NCBI GenBank assembly: GCA_030248195.1
Contig: JASAND010004219.1
Coordinates: 26,073-90,072, forward strand
DNA length: 64,000 nt
Source: Trissonchulus latispiculum
Taxonomy: Eukaryota; Nematoda; Enoplea; Enoplida; Ironidae
Direction: 5' to 3'
Part shown: positions 22,176-33,922 of the stretch, one piece after another
How positions within the stretch are numbered: position 1 is the stretch's first letter
Layout of the letters: the number at the start of each line of letters is the position of its first letter
Program-made: the position numbers and the translations under genes
Notes under the pieces: generated by a model
Told to the model about the DNA's origin: nothing
What the model saw: the letters and a program-made list of their open reading frames with translations, nothing else
Databases searched by the model: none

Positions 22176-23332
22176 TACTGACGTCCGTCTCCTACTCGTC
22201 TGTATTTAGTTTTTTGGTGCTAAAAATTGGATCAGTGCCAGTCATTTTATTTGTGAAATTGCTTTCAGATCGGATACTCAATGACCAGCTTGGTTCAGCT
22301 GATCCAGTTAGCTGTGTTATGGTGTGTGAAGTCATTCCGAAAAGTTAACAGCTCACAGTGAAGATTAATCTTTGAAAATTGCGATGTTAATATTATGTAA
22401 TTTGAATTGTGACGAAGTATGGCATTACAAACAATTTCAAATTTTGTACTTGGTTTGTTCTATATACTGAATGTTGTAAGCAGTTATTGGAACAGCTAAA
22501 GTTATTATCTATCTGGCATCATATACATCATCATCATATACATCATATACATCTGGCGACATATAGCTGCTTGCTTTTCTTGGAATTAAAATTAAAATTA
22601 AAATTAGAAATCAATACGTCGTGGCTATGTAAAAGAGATTCCAGTTGATAGCTGTGCTGCTGTTTGACGGATGCTTGGACGCTTTACAACAGTATACAGC
22701 AAGTTTCATGACAAATTTTGTTACCTCTTATCTTAACAGCAGACACTCCCAAACGCAAAGTGCAAGCAGACGGAGTTCGTACAGTGCCCTTAGAGAATTA
22801 TTTTGAACTTATCCTGTCCTAAAAAGAGTAAGCCGTATACTGAAATAACAAAAACAGTACAAACCTAAAACACAAAAATATTGCATGCGCCGTACTTAGC
22901 TAGGTATAACGAAATAGAGTGGTTATAGAGGTGATCTTAGATAGGTAGGTAGGAGCAAGCTGTATATTACATGACCCAAGTAGGTAGATTAGTTAGGTAC
23001 ATATGTTAGGTAGATAGGTAGGAACCCTTTAATGGGCCGACGCCGGGTTCCATGTCCCGGGGGGAAACACGGAGAGACGGAAATTAGAGAATTAGAAATG
23101 TAAGAACTCAATATGTGAAAGGAGAGGTTAGAGAAGTATGACTGAAAATTTGAATTACCGAGTGGGTAACGGGTACAAATGTGGTCCGGTCCGTAATGGA
23201 CGTACCTGGTGAATATAAAATCGGAGAACTTTGGAAAGGATTGTTTGAGGCAAGTCGCAATCCAATGATTGTGGCTCGAAGTGGCAATACTATACTACTG
23301 CTCTTCATTCGTCCAGAATACACTTGCTGTTG
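22176..23332. other. No gene recognised
   Basis: AT-rich sequence with a short (AAAATT)n run near 22,585 and several GTAGGTAG/TTAGGTAG words between 22,940 and 23,020. No coding or RNA gene is supported. Confidence 0.4.
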
Positions 23333-24699
23333 TTAAAAACCTACTTTACTAGTTGTAATCCGCCCTAAATTACTTTGGTTACTTTCACAAATGATCAATT
23401 TAATCATGTGCAAACAGCAACCATTTGGTTACATATATAAGTTAGCTTGTATGCATAACTAATCAGTTTATGTCTATCTGTCAACCTGTCGAGTCGGCCT
23501 ATTGAGCCCTACATTGTATTGCCTTATTTTATGCCATTTCTTCATTAAATCTCACGTAAGTACTAGTAAATCATGGGCGTTAACATCTTTCATTAGGGTA
23601 TCTTAGATAGGGGCTAGTTATTCTTTTGAGTAGGTTGCACCCTAGTTTTCCGTGACGTAAGAACCTGCATCGTTTTGCCCTTTAAGTGCCGGTTTAGTAC
23701 CGGACAGTAAACCGGTAATTAACGTTTGGCGGCCGTGACAGGACCACTGTTCGGTTTGCTGAATTGAAAAAGTTCGAAATGTTGCGATTTTTCAAAAAAG
23801 ATTTTTGAACTCAATTTTGCGATTTATTGAAAAACGTTTGTATTTTTAGAATCGCAAAAATTGGGAGAATCTTTTAAAATACTTTTTGCTTAAGTTTGAA
23901 GACTTTTTAAATTCTCCTATTGTGTAGGGTGCAACTTTTGAAACGTGTCAGCATGGGTGGTTACGAAACTCGGTCGGGGGACTTGTCTTACCCCCTCCCC
24001 CACCACCCCCCCCCCCCGAAGTTCTGAGTTGGAGGACGGCGAAATAAACGACACTGCATTATTGGGGCAGCCCAATAACCTATTTCGCAGGCAGGATCCA
24101 AATTTTGGTAATTTTGTACCCCCCAATGCTGATTTTGTCAAAATTTTTGCAAACTTTTGCCTAAATAAAATTTTTGGGAACTCCCCAAACGTCGTATTGT
24201 TTTTGGGGGCCCGTAATTGCCAAAATTTTGAAATTTTAGGCACTTTTTAGGCAAAATTTTGACCCCCCCAAATACCCCTCAAAGTCAATTTTCGTCAAAT
24301 TAGGCTAAATAAATTTTTTGGGAATCCCCCAAGGCGTGTATAATTTTTGGGGACCCATAATTGCCAAAATTTCGAAGTTTTTGTAAATTTTTGGCGAAAT
24401 TTTCAACCCCCCCCCCCAATTGACCCTAAAATCGATATTTTTCAGCGATTTTTAGGCCGAATTGCTTCAAATAACGACCATCCTAGGCGCAAAACGACGT
24501 TCTAGGAGGATATTCGTGTTGATTTTTTGCTTGAAATCGTAGTTTTGACTCATTTCTGTTACCCCCCACCCCCACACAAACTACACCAGAAACAACCATT
24601 CTTTTCGTCCTAATCTACGTTTTTGACCCCCCCCCCCCAACAGGTCATACCACCCCCAACAAAAATCCACTGGTTTCAACGGATTTTCTTCGAATAATT

Positions 24700-25463
24700 T
24701 TGATACGTCCCACGGCATTTCGAAGCAGACAGATTGTCTGGGTAAAAAATGTCAAGACCCTAATATTTCGTGTCCGAGGTCTCAGGTTGCGACTAGTTCA
24801 AATTCGACCATATGTTCACTGGAGTCTGCTCGGAAGGGCAAGAGGTATGAAGCGACTTCTTCAGGATATAATGACCTCAATGATGGCATATTTCTTGGTC
24901 TGAATAACTTGAACCACTATGGCCCGTGTATGGATTTTATTGGAATCGATATTGCCCCTTCCATTGCTGATTAACCCTTGGATTCTGTACAACGTGATCA
25001 GCCTACAGTTGGAAAACCTGAACGGAATGGAAGTCTCAAAGAAGAGCAAGATTTGGAGACCAAGTGGATACGTGTCCCTGGTCCTGATTTTCCTGGAAGT
25101 AACTATGGAAGTATACCTATCACCAACAAGTGAAGATTCTGTGGAACAGTTAGAGAATGGCAGAAGCAAAATGGAATCAGACGAAGCTCTTACGAATAGT
25201 GGCTCAATGAGTAATACTTCAGCTTTTATTGGAACTGTATTGACTATTGCCCCAAAGATGAATGATTATGGTTTGAATTTATTATTTGATGATGAAAAGG
25301 GCAAACAAAGTGCTGAAGATATGGAAAAAAGCACTTATGATATTAAGCTGAAGCAAGATACCCATACGTATAAGGAAAATAGACTTGGTTTGGAAAAGTC
25401 CAATGTGATTATTACTTCTCAGCCACGAGCTTTGTCATCACCTTTCTCTGTAATTGGATTATG
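24700..25463 (+). pseudogene. Decayed ORF, left arm copy
   Basis: This stretch is the inverted homologue of 28,440-29,180. Reading the + strand in the frame that matches the other arm gives GYNDLNDGIF and PCMDFIGIDIAPSIAD, then a TGA where the other arm is open, then PLDSVQRDQP and KWIRVPGPDFPG. A frame change follows, after which EQLENGRSKMESDEALTNSG reads in a second frame. The stops and shift show decay. The protein is acidic and Ser-rich, of unknown family. Confidence 0.55.
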
Positions 25464-28400
25464 ATATTGGATATACGTATACACCAGATGTACGTATAAA
25501 AGTAGTAATGGAAATTGGTATTTTTCTTTGAGGTCATCGGGTTGTATATCGTTATTTTTCACGTGCTAAGTGCAAGAGTTCCTTCACATAGTACGTAGCT
25601 ACCCACAATGCGTCTAGTCGTATAAACATACTACTAGTGCTGTCGTCTGGTAGCGTGTACCGCTTATATTTTGCCTTTTTTTACTTTCTCGTAGTGTTTT
25701 TGGTCAAGTTTCGTTAATCGCTAATCTGAATTACTTAAAGCTCAGTTTTGTGAATTTTTTTACTAAAGCAGTTGTTTTGCAGTCTGCTAATCAGAAGTCT
25801 ATTTGAAAAGCAAGCAATTTATTAGTTATTTCGTTAGTTTGAAGAAGAAGAAGTAGTTTTTACGAGGCTTATTATATACGTGCATTCTTAAAACGCCTCA
25901 TTATTTTTGTTTCATGGAAGACTTTTGGGCTACTACATTATAATTAGCTTGCTATAGTCGTATTTGCTATTATTAGTATTTTGATAGTGCGTAGTCACTT
26001 ATATACGGTTTTTGTCATACTATTAGTCAAGCTTAGTATTTTGTTTTGTTTTTGAATTTGGAGCTAATCAGAGTTACAGTTATTCGATTTTTGCTAACAT
26101 TGCATTTACTTATACTACTTCATTTATTTTGAATTAACTTGTACTTTCTATTTTGTGTTGTCATTGTTAACCGTATAATATGCATATACAGCAAAAGCCC
26201 AAGAAAAAATGCTGTAATTATGAAGCAAAAAAATAAGGCATCTCAAAAGAGGCAAAATGAGTCCTGTATATATATATATATATTGTATATTGTATTTGAA
26301 AGATTGGTAGCGAATGGTAGTCAAATACAAGCTACTTGAAAAATGGGGATATATTCGTACTTGAACGTAAACTTGATAGCATTTTAAACACGATACTGCA
26401 ACTCAAATTCAGAAAATAAGCGAAAACTCGTATTACATTACAATATACGACGAGAATTAAGTATACAACAGTACAAAAGAGTAAATGTGGCAAAGTACCT
26501 TTACAACAAATTCAAAAAATTAAAGTACAACAAAAATACCTGTACACAATTCAAAAGCTAAATACGACATTCATACTTTACAACAATTTCAAAAGAGTAA
26601 ATACCACATAGAGTATATAAATCTGTACAACCATTCAAAAGATTAACATATAGCTTATTCGCTAACAATGCGAAAATTCAATCACAGTACAAAACAGCAA
26701 TACTGAATACTGAAGTCATGAGAAGAACAGAAACTACCGTGTCAGTACAATCCATTCTAACTCAACTCTTGGACCTATGGCATAAATGCCCTTAGCATCA
26801 ATGAATTGTATTACCGATAAGGTAGTTTAAAAGAAACACGAAACAATCCAAAATAAAACCAAATAATCTAACTGAAAATTCGACTGAGTATAACGAAAAT
26901 TCAAAATTTTCTTTGCGCGAAAGATAGTAATTTTAAATATCTTAAAAACCCTAAAGAAAAACATCACAAATAATCCATAAGTACACGAACGTATTTCCAA
27001 TTACATCGTTCATCCCCGAACAGAAAAGAATGAGTGCCTACAAATTCACACTCTACAAAATAAAGTATTCCAAGAAAGTAAATCCAAAACTAAATAGCAA
27101 TGTACAAAAAGAAACAATTAACAAATACATACAAGTAAAGACTTTACAAAGTACACATTAAAAGCAAATCTATAAACTACTAATGATTATGCCTAACTAA
27201 GAAAAGTTCACTATGCAATTTAAAGTTCGTCAATTGTGGCAGTTCTTTGTATTACTGCTTTAATGAGGAGCAGTTCATCGACAATTGGTTACGTAGAACT
27301 CCATGGAATGCATCGATGTAGAATCATCAAAGAGCTGCTTATCTAAAAGAAACAAAGCAAACACAACCACATATCTATTCAGAATTTTAAGCTAACGATT
27401 CCCAATTTGAAAGAAATATTCGAGAGAATAGAGAAAAAAGACAGAAATACGAAAGATAAAATTTCTAAAGCATCAAATGACAAAAAATATCCGTTATAGC
27501 AGTTAAGCCTCCAAGTAGAAAGCTAAATAAGCATAAAGCTAACTAGTCTACCACAGAAATACAAAACATCAATTACATAACGAAATAAAGTCTTCAGCTT
27601 GTGATGAAGTTAGCTTGCTGGCAAAGATACAGTTACAAAATACAAACGGAACAAATAACTTCAAAACAAATCCTAACTACTACAATATTTACAGACGCTG
27701 GCATCTTGTTTTATTTGGTCCTTTTAATATATATAGGACTCGTTTGCCTCTTTTTAGATGCCTTAGTTTTCTCTGCGTCTTTATCTACAGCATCGTTTTT
27801 TTGGGCTTTTTGCTGTATATGCATATTAATACTGTTAACAAACTCAACAAAAAATACAAAGTCCATAATAATACCAAAGTATCAAAGAATAACAAAGCCA
27901 TAGTACAGACTGGTAAATATGATCATTAGCAAGCTAACTCTTGTATTATAGCAAGAATTCTTCGTTGAACGTATCAATGAGGCGTTTTAGAATTACACGT
28001 ATATATAAGCCTCGAGTAATTACCCCATCTTCTTCAAAATAATAACTAAGTAACTAATAAATTGCTTGCGCTTCAAATGAACTTCCGATTAGTAAAGTAG
28101 CAAAATAACTGCTTTAAGAAAAAATTCACAAAACTGAGCTTTCAAAGAATTCAGGTTAACGACTGACAAAAGTTGACTCAAGTATTACGAAAGTAAGAAA
28201 AATTAAAAACAAATATAAGCGAAACACGCTACCAGACGACAACACTAGTCCTATGTTTATACGACTAGAAGCATTGTGGGTAGCTACGTACTATGTGAAG
28301 GAAATCTTGCACTTAGCATGCAAAAAAATAACGATATACAACCCGATGACCGTAAAGAATACTCTTTTATACGTACATCTGGTATATACGTATATCTAAT

Positions 28401-28572
28401 GTCAAGAACCAATTATAGAGAAAGGCGATGACAAAGCTCGTGGCTGAGAAGTAATAATCACATTGGACTTTTCCAAAGCAAGTCCATTTTCCATATACGT
28501 ATTTTGCGTCAGCTTATCATAAGTGCTTTTTTCCTTATCCACAGCACTTGAGTTGCCCTTTGCTTCATCAAA

Positions 28573-29180
28573 TCATAGATCCAAACCATAATTATTCTCC
28601 CTTGGGGCAATAGTCAATACAGTTCCCATAAAAGCTGAAGTATCACTCATTGAGCCACTATTCGCAAGAGCTTTGTTAGATTCAGTTTTGCTTCTGCCAT
28701 TCTCTAACTGTTCAAAAGAATCTTCACTTGAAGGCAGTACGTATACTTCTACGGTTAAATGTCTTCCAGGAAAATCAGGATCAGGGACACGTATCCACTT
28801 TGCTTTCAAATCTTGCACTTCCTTCACACCGTCATTCCGTTCAGACTTTACATCTGTCGGCTGGTCACGTAATACAGAATCCAAGGGTTCATCAGCAATG
28901 GAAGAGGTAATGCTTGTTCCAACGAAATCCATGCAAGGGTCATAGTGTTCCAAGTCTTTCACAGCACGAGATATGCCATCATTGAAATCATGGTATCCTG
29001 AAGAAATTGCTTCATAACTCTTGTCTAACTGATCACACTCTAATGAGCATACGGTCGAATTTGAACCAGTCAAAACCTGGGACTTCGAAAACGAAAAATT
29101 ATGGTCTTGGCATTTTCTGCCCAGACTATCTGTCTGCTTCGGGACAGGACAGAAATACAACGGGACTTATCAAAATTATT
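28573..29180 (-). pseudogene. Better preserved ORF, right arm copy
   Basis: An open frame of about 195 codons has an acidic N-terminal part (LDKSYEAISSGYHDFNDGIS) and then KAKWIRVPDPDFPGRHLTVE. A C-terminal EQLENGRSKTESNKALANSG leads to a stop at 28,573. The same protein is present, with stops, in the left arm at 24.7-25.4 kb. Conservation between the arms argues it was once coding. It lies downstream, on the same strand, of the zinc-knuckle frame, so it may be the C-terminal part of the same Gag-like or Gag-Pol-like product. No protease or RT motif is visible. Confidence 0.55.
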
Positions 29181-29214
29181 CGAAGAAAACCCGTTCAAAC
29201 AAGTGGATTTACGT

Positions 29215-30235
29215 TTAGGGAGGTGTGACCTGCTTTGGGGGGGCCAAAAACGTACATTTTCCAAAATTTCGACCAAAAGATGCAAAATTCGAGGGATAAG
29301 AAAGTGAAATTTCGTTCGAGCGCATCGCGCTTGGCCTAAAACTACTGTTCATTTGGCTCTGAGGGCCCAATCTTACAAATCGACCAGAAATATTTTGAAA
29401 TTTGGGCCAAATAGCACTATGGCCATATCGAAAAACGTTTTGGCCTGTAGAAAATCTTGGCGAAACAAATCTAGGAAACAAATATTGGTTATAGTAGCAG
29501 TTCATAGGGCTACTCCTCATTGCGCTATTCGTTTGGTTCTGCCACTCCGTAAAAAATTTTTCACACGAATAATCCGAACATACATCAAAGGTTCGAAAAC
29601 GACCATTTTTCGAAGGATTTTTCGACCTAGAAAAAGAAGTTTGAGGGTTAGGACGAAAAGAATAGTTGATTCTGGTGTAGTTTCCTTGGCCACAACTAGG
29701 AATCACATTGAATTCGTTTCTGTACGTAGAACTTGAATTTCGACCAGAAAAAGTTCGAAATTGGGGATCTGCAAGGGGGGCGAAATTGTCACTGTAGCGA
29801 ATTCCATAATTTATGCTTCTCAAATGGTTTGAATTCGTGTTTGGAAAACAGAAAAAACCACACGAAAAACATTTGATGGGTGGGGGTACGTATATACTGA
29901 GCAAACTTGGGGGAGAAAAACCATTTCTGGAATTATATACGTAAGTATGTCGGCGAAATCGAAAAATTGGACGAAAAATTCGTAGTTCTCGGTGAAAACG
30001 CAAAATTATCATAACGTGAATTTCTGGAAATATTGCGCGGATGGGCATGAAAAGAAAATTGGGATCGAAAATTATACATACGTATGGGACACGTAGCCAT
30101 CAAATGACCAATTTTGTGACACAAAAAACACGAACGAAACTGTCTTGTAGGAAAATTATTGCTCCAAATATGGCTATAACTGCGCATATTGCAACTACAA
30201 TCGGCTAATAAATGAAAAAAATCCAAAAATATCAC
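29215..30235 (-). pseudogene. CCHC zinc-knuckle ORF, Gag-like, frame-broken
   Basis: Near its N-terminus (30,089-30,130) the - strand encodes CFLCHKIGHLMATC, an exact CX2CX4HX4C zinc knuckle as in retroelement Gag nucleocapsids and some cellular RNA-binding proteins. The frame ends at 29,933, but an overlapping frame (29,215-30,048) continues for 277 codons. That frame is unusually rich in Phe, Asn, Ser, Arg and Tyr and reads as low-complexity sequence. This part is absent from the left arm. The most likely source is a retroelement Gag. The absence of pol suggests a non-autonomous derivative. Confidence 0.6.
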
Positions 30236-31652
30236 GGAAAAATGACAACTTCGGGGGCAGTTTCTCTTTCTGTAAACGAAATCGGGTATCCAAAATACTT
30301 AGATTAAAAAAGTCAAAAGAGCTACAAAAAATTAGGAATTACAGAACTTCGGAAGAAGTTTACCTCCAATCGGCCCATTCAACAAATTCAAATTCACTGG
30401 ACTTACTCCAAATAAAAGTACAACATTACTAGAATTCCTGATCAAACAAAAAAAGGGGGGGGAAGGGGGTGATATTTTTATAGGGGCATTGTTGCAAAAA
30501 AAAGTAAAGTAAGTCCGAATGAAAATTTCTTTTCCTTCGGCTTAACTGAAATTAGAAAAAAATCAACAACGCCCAATGACTTGAAGAGAAGTCAAGGTTA
30601 GGGGGAAAGGGGGATATCCAAAATTCACACTAAAAGCTACGTATAATTCCAAATATTATCCAACCTAGTACGATGTTTTGCGTCTAGGCTTGTCCTTTAT
30701 TTGGAGCAAATGCGTCCATTTTTACGACAATTATGCCTTTGAGTCGATATGGATGAACACAAAAATTTGCAAAAATTGGCCTAGAAAATTAGAAACTTTG
30801 GCCTTAAATGCCTTCAGAAAATTTCAAAAAATAGGCATCGTCAAACTAAATTTTATTCAGCCCCAAACGTTCGTTAAAGTAGACTACAAAATTACTTTGG
30901 GGATCACAAAATTTTTCAAAAATTGGAAAGTTTATTTCCAATAATGAATCTAGGGCAGCCTCTGTTGCTTCCCTGTTGTCAAGATTTCCCAGTATCGGGA
31001 AAGTTCAACAACCAGGAGAAAAGGAAGAACCACATCATTTTATACTACTATAAGCCCTCTTATACTACTAATTCAAATCCTCATTGGGATTTTTTTGAAG
31101 CTCGAGTTGCACCCTAAAAATTTCGAAAAGATAAAATATCAAGCTTTTAATTTAAATCGCAAAAATTAAGCGTAAAAAATGAATTCAACGATTCAAAAGA
31201 AAAGCAGAAATTTTTATAGACCGGACAGTGGTCCTGTCACGGTCGCCAAATGTTAACTACCGGTTTACTGTCCGGTAACTAAACCGGCACTTAAATGGCG
31301 AAACGAATGCAGGTTCTAATAAACCCCTAACCTAAGGTGCAACTCGATCAAAGAAAAGAAATATCCCTAATTAAGATGTCCTAATAAAGATAAAGTAAAG
31401 GCATTGTATTTACTAAAGAACTTACGTTGTATTTAATGAAGCATAAAATACGGATGGCAGAAATATAATAGATGGCCAATCGGCCCGACCGTACGCTATC
31501 GAAATCACAACAATACTGATTAGATATGCATATATATATATAAGCTACATGTTGTCGCTAGCTGGTTGCTGTTTGCAACGATTACGTTGATCATTCACGA
31601 AAGATAAGTAAAGTAATTTAGGGTGGAATACAGTTAGTAAAGTAGGTTTTTA

Positions 31653-32332
31653 ACACTGCAGTAAGGACCGACAGTTTGTACAGCTGTCAAGCCAACAGGA
31701 AAAGAAATTTAGCAAAGTAATAAAACAAAATAAAATGTAACAGTATAGTATATGGACCTGAAGGTTTGCCCAAAGAAGATAACTTATTGTAATAGAAATA
31801 TGAAAAATAGTTTAGAAAACTTGGAAACTACAAATTGGTCAAAATTGGTAAGATTGGATAGAAATTTGCGGTCATTGCGGTCAAGAAAATTTGTCCACTA
31901 CAGCGACCGCGTCCAACTCCGTATACGTATACGTGCGACTCGAGCATAACAATATTGAATGAGCGATCACTGCCAAAGGCAAGTCTTTGCTGTAGTAAAA
32001 TCTAATTTACTTATCGAATACACCAAAGACGATTTTAGTGCAATCACGCATTTTCTAGGAACGTATCTTTTTTTCCAAGTTTCAAGAAAAATTTACGTAC
32101 CTTTATTTTTCCTTTTTCCGTCACATTCGTAATCATACATAATCCATGTCGGGGAAAACATCCGACTTGCGGTGCGGCTGTCTGAATCGTTCAGTGCGTT
32201 ACACAATTACAATTGTGTAGTTTACTTCCAGCCACAAAACTAACTCTAAAACTGATAGCAGCGCTTTTTTGCTTTTATTGTGTATGCTTTTATCTATTTT
32301 CTATATTTTGTATATATTTACTATCGTTTCAG
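31653..32332 (+). other. Intron sequence upstream of first visible Erg exon
   Basis: This AT-rich stretch leads to the acceptor TTTCAG at 32,332. No exon for S1-S3 was found here. An open frame at 31,752-31,949 does not resemble KCNH sequence. Confidence 0.5.
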
Positions 32333-32552
32333 ACAACAACACTAATTGGTTTATTAAAGACAGCTAGACTGCTTCGGTTGGTACGGGTTGTACGCAAACT
32401 TGATCGCTATTCTGAGTATGGGGCAGCTGTGCTTTTATTGCTCATGGCTACGTTTGCCTTAATCGCTCACTGGCTTGCATGCATTTGGTATGCCATTGGT
32501 TCAAGCGAGCGACCTCACTTAGCGAGTAATATCAGTTGGCTAGATCACTTAG
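32333..32552 (+). CDS. ERG-type K+ channel exon: S4, S4-S5 linker, S5
   Basis: The exon starts in phase 0 after TTTCAG and ends after one base of a codon before GTGAGT. It encodes the S4 voltage sensor, [20 protein letters not shown], with basic residues at every third position. The S4-S5 linker (YSEYGA) and all of S5 ([20 protein letters not shown]) follow, then the start of the outer turret, ending NISWLDHL. These are hallmark sequences of the ERG branch of KCNH channels, which conduct the slowly deactivating, rapidly inactivating K+ current that sets excitability. Upstream exons (PAS, S1-S3) are not in the window. The one-base phase fits both pore exons downstream. Confidence 0.95.
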
Positions 32553-33178
32553 GTGAGTTATTCAATCTTTATTGTATGTATCATGTTTATTGCAATGTGA
32601 ATGTTGATAATAGTATATATGACAGGTGTTAGCTGTTCTAAAATGGCGAGTATTTGAGCATCAAGTGTTTTGGACAATTTAAACATCTTGCTTAAACGTT
32701 AAACAAACGTAAGCTAACGTTTTTGTGGAAGCCTAACATGTTCTGATATTGACTACATTGACTATTACGAGAGTAAGCAAGATGTTAAATTATTATTCAC
32801 AAAGATCACATATTCCCTGATTCTGATTGCACCAAACGCTAGAGTTGTGAAAAGCATTAACTGACTGCGATAACTGATCTTAAGTTTTCTGAAATTTCTT
32901 AAGTTTTGGCGGGACCTAACCCTCCTTCCGCAGCTGAAGTTGGTTTATCTGCTACACCGCAACACAAACAAGCATTCTCGGAAATAAAAAAATGGGACTC
33001 AAATATATTGGAAAATTTTCCAAATGAGTTGTCATTTGTTTCTTTCTTCGTTTCTTGTAATTAATTTTTGTAATCCCATTTGTAATTAATGTAATTCCAT
33101 TTTCCCACCGTTGGAATTATTGCTGCTGTTGTTGTTGTCAGTGCGTATGTTGTAACATTTGCTTCTGATGTCTTCCAG

Positions 33179-33385
33179 CTGAACATCTTCAAATGCCCTA
33201 TACGTTGACTGTAGACCCTTCCAGTCCCAATACTACTCTGGTAACCGGGGGTCCCAGTCTTCGTTCTCGATATGTGACTGCCTTATATTTTACTCTAAGC
33301 ACAATAACCAGCATCGGCTTCGGGAACGTCTCCGCTACCACTGATGCTGAAAAAATCTTCACCGTCGTAATGATGATACTAGGGT
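33179..33385 (+). CDS. Alternative pore exon A: turret, filter, outer S6
   Basis: After the acceptor TCTTCCAG the exon reads 207 bases and ends at the donor GTAAGT, with two bases of a codon at its start and one at its end. It encodes a longer turret with a possible N-glycosylation site (PNTT) and the shared [15 protein letters not shown]. The pore helix and filter are [12 protein letters not shown], then [11 protein letters not shown] and outer S6 (TVVMMILG). The GFGN filter is intact. Compared with human ERG1 numbering (from memory) it carries L at 619, T at 621, I at 622 and I at 625, while S620, T623, S624 and S631 are kept. It looks more EAG/ELK-like than exon B. Use of both exons in one mRNA would give two pore loops, so exclusive use is expected. 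Confidence 0.93.
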
Positions 33386-33745
33386 GTAAGTAGCGGCGGG
33401 GGAGCTTCGCTTCCGTTTAGCACGTTTGTTGTTGCCTATCATATGCTTTCAAGTCAACAGCAGCAGCAACAGCAACAACGTCGCAACTGAAAAACATGAA
33501 CACTTCTGCCCTACTTTAACTAATTTCGACGTGCACGTGCCGTGTATGTTGAGGCTGACCAGGCTTCAGTACAGAAAAATTGGAATTGAGAGAGGAGACT
33601 GGAAAAGATTGGCTCCTTTTCCCAATTCCCTTTTTTCTGTACTGTATTCTGTTCTCCTCTGCTTCCCCACGCTTTACACTGCCACTCGAATGCGGTTTTA
33701 TTACTATTTTTGTGTGGTTTTGAGGTGGCTTTCGCTTCATTTTAG

Positions 33746-33922
33746 CCGTTCAAATGAAAGAACCGTATCACAACAAAACGTATGGCGGACCTCACTTAAG
33801 GTCAAAGTATATAACCGCCCTCTATTTCACCTTTTCAAGCCTCACGAGCGTCGGCTTCGGGAACATATCTGCCAACACTGATTCTGAAAAAATATTTACC
33901 ATTTGCATTATGATGATGGGGT
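33746..33922 (+). CDS. Alternative pore exon B: short turret, canonical ERG filter
   Basis: This exon follows an acceptor TTTTAG, is 177 bases long and ends at the donor GTAAGT, with the same phases as exon A. It encodes a turret about 10 residues shorter ([14 protein letters not shown], with an NKT glycosylation site), then [12 protein letters not shown]. The pore is [12 protein letters not shown], followed by [11 protein letters not shown] and outer S6 (TICIMMMG). The pore helix and filter match the canonical ERG form exactly. A single base carried from 32,552 completes an Ala codon with either exon, and both join in frame to the S6 exon at 44,635. The spacer to exon A is 360 bases. Any wider open frame through this region only partly overlaps the true exon frame. 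Confidence 0.93.

Larger units (their letters stand above)
23333..31652. mobile_element. Giant 8.3-kb foldback (inverted repeat) element
   Basis: The two halves are inverted copies. The outer ends match from a TGTTAAAAACC word inward for about 550-600 bases, with shared words such as CCGGTTTACTGTCCGGTA. Inner matches continue: 24,440-24,510 to 30,650-30,730, 24,700-25,460 to 28,440-29,180, 25,590-25,700 to 28,200-28,300, and 25,840-26,270 to about 27,690-28,050. About 1.4 kb (26.3-27.65 kb) is unpaired spacer. The right arm has some 1.3 kb missing from the left arm, including a zinc-knuckle ORF. Each arm starts with TG and might be an LTR-bearing retroelement fragment, so this may be two copies head to head. 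A DNA foldback transposon is the alternative. No clear target duplication was found. Confidence 0.75.

Noticed and set aside
22940..23020. GTAGGTAG words as a regulatory array
   Set aside because: They are irregular and short, and probably a decayed simple repeat.
1..32332. Erg exons for the PAS domain and S1-S3
   Set aside because: No KCNH-like coding segment was seen upstream of 32,333. They are presumed to be outside the window.
33426..33881. A 151-codon + strand open frame over the spacer and second pore exon
   Set aside because: It does not use the frame that encodes the filter sequence, and it ignores clear splice sites. It is a shadow of exon B plus intron.
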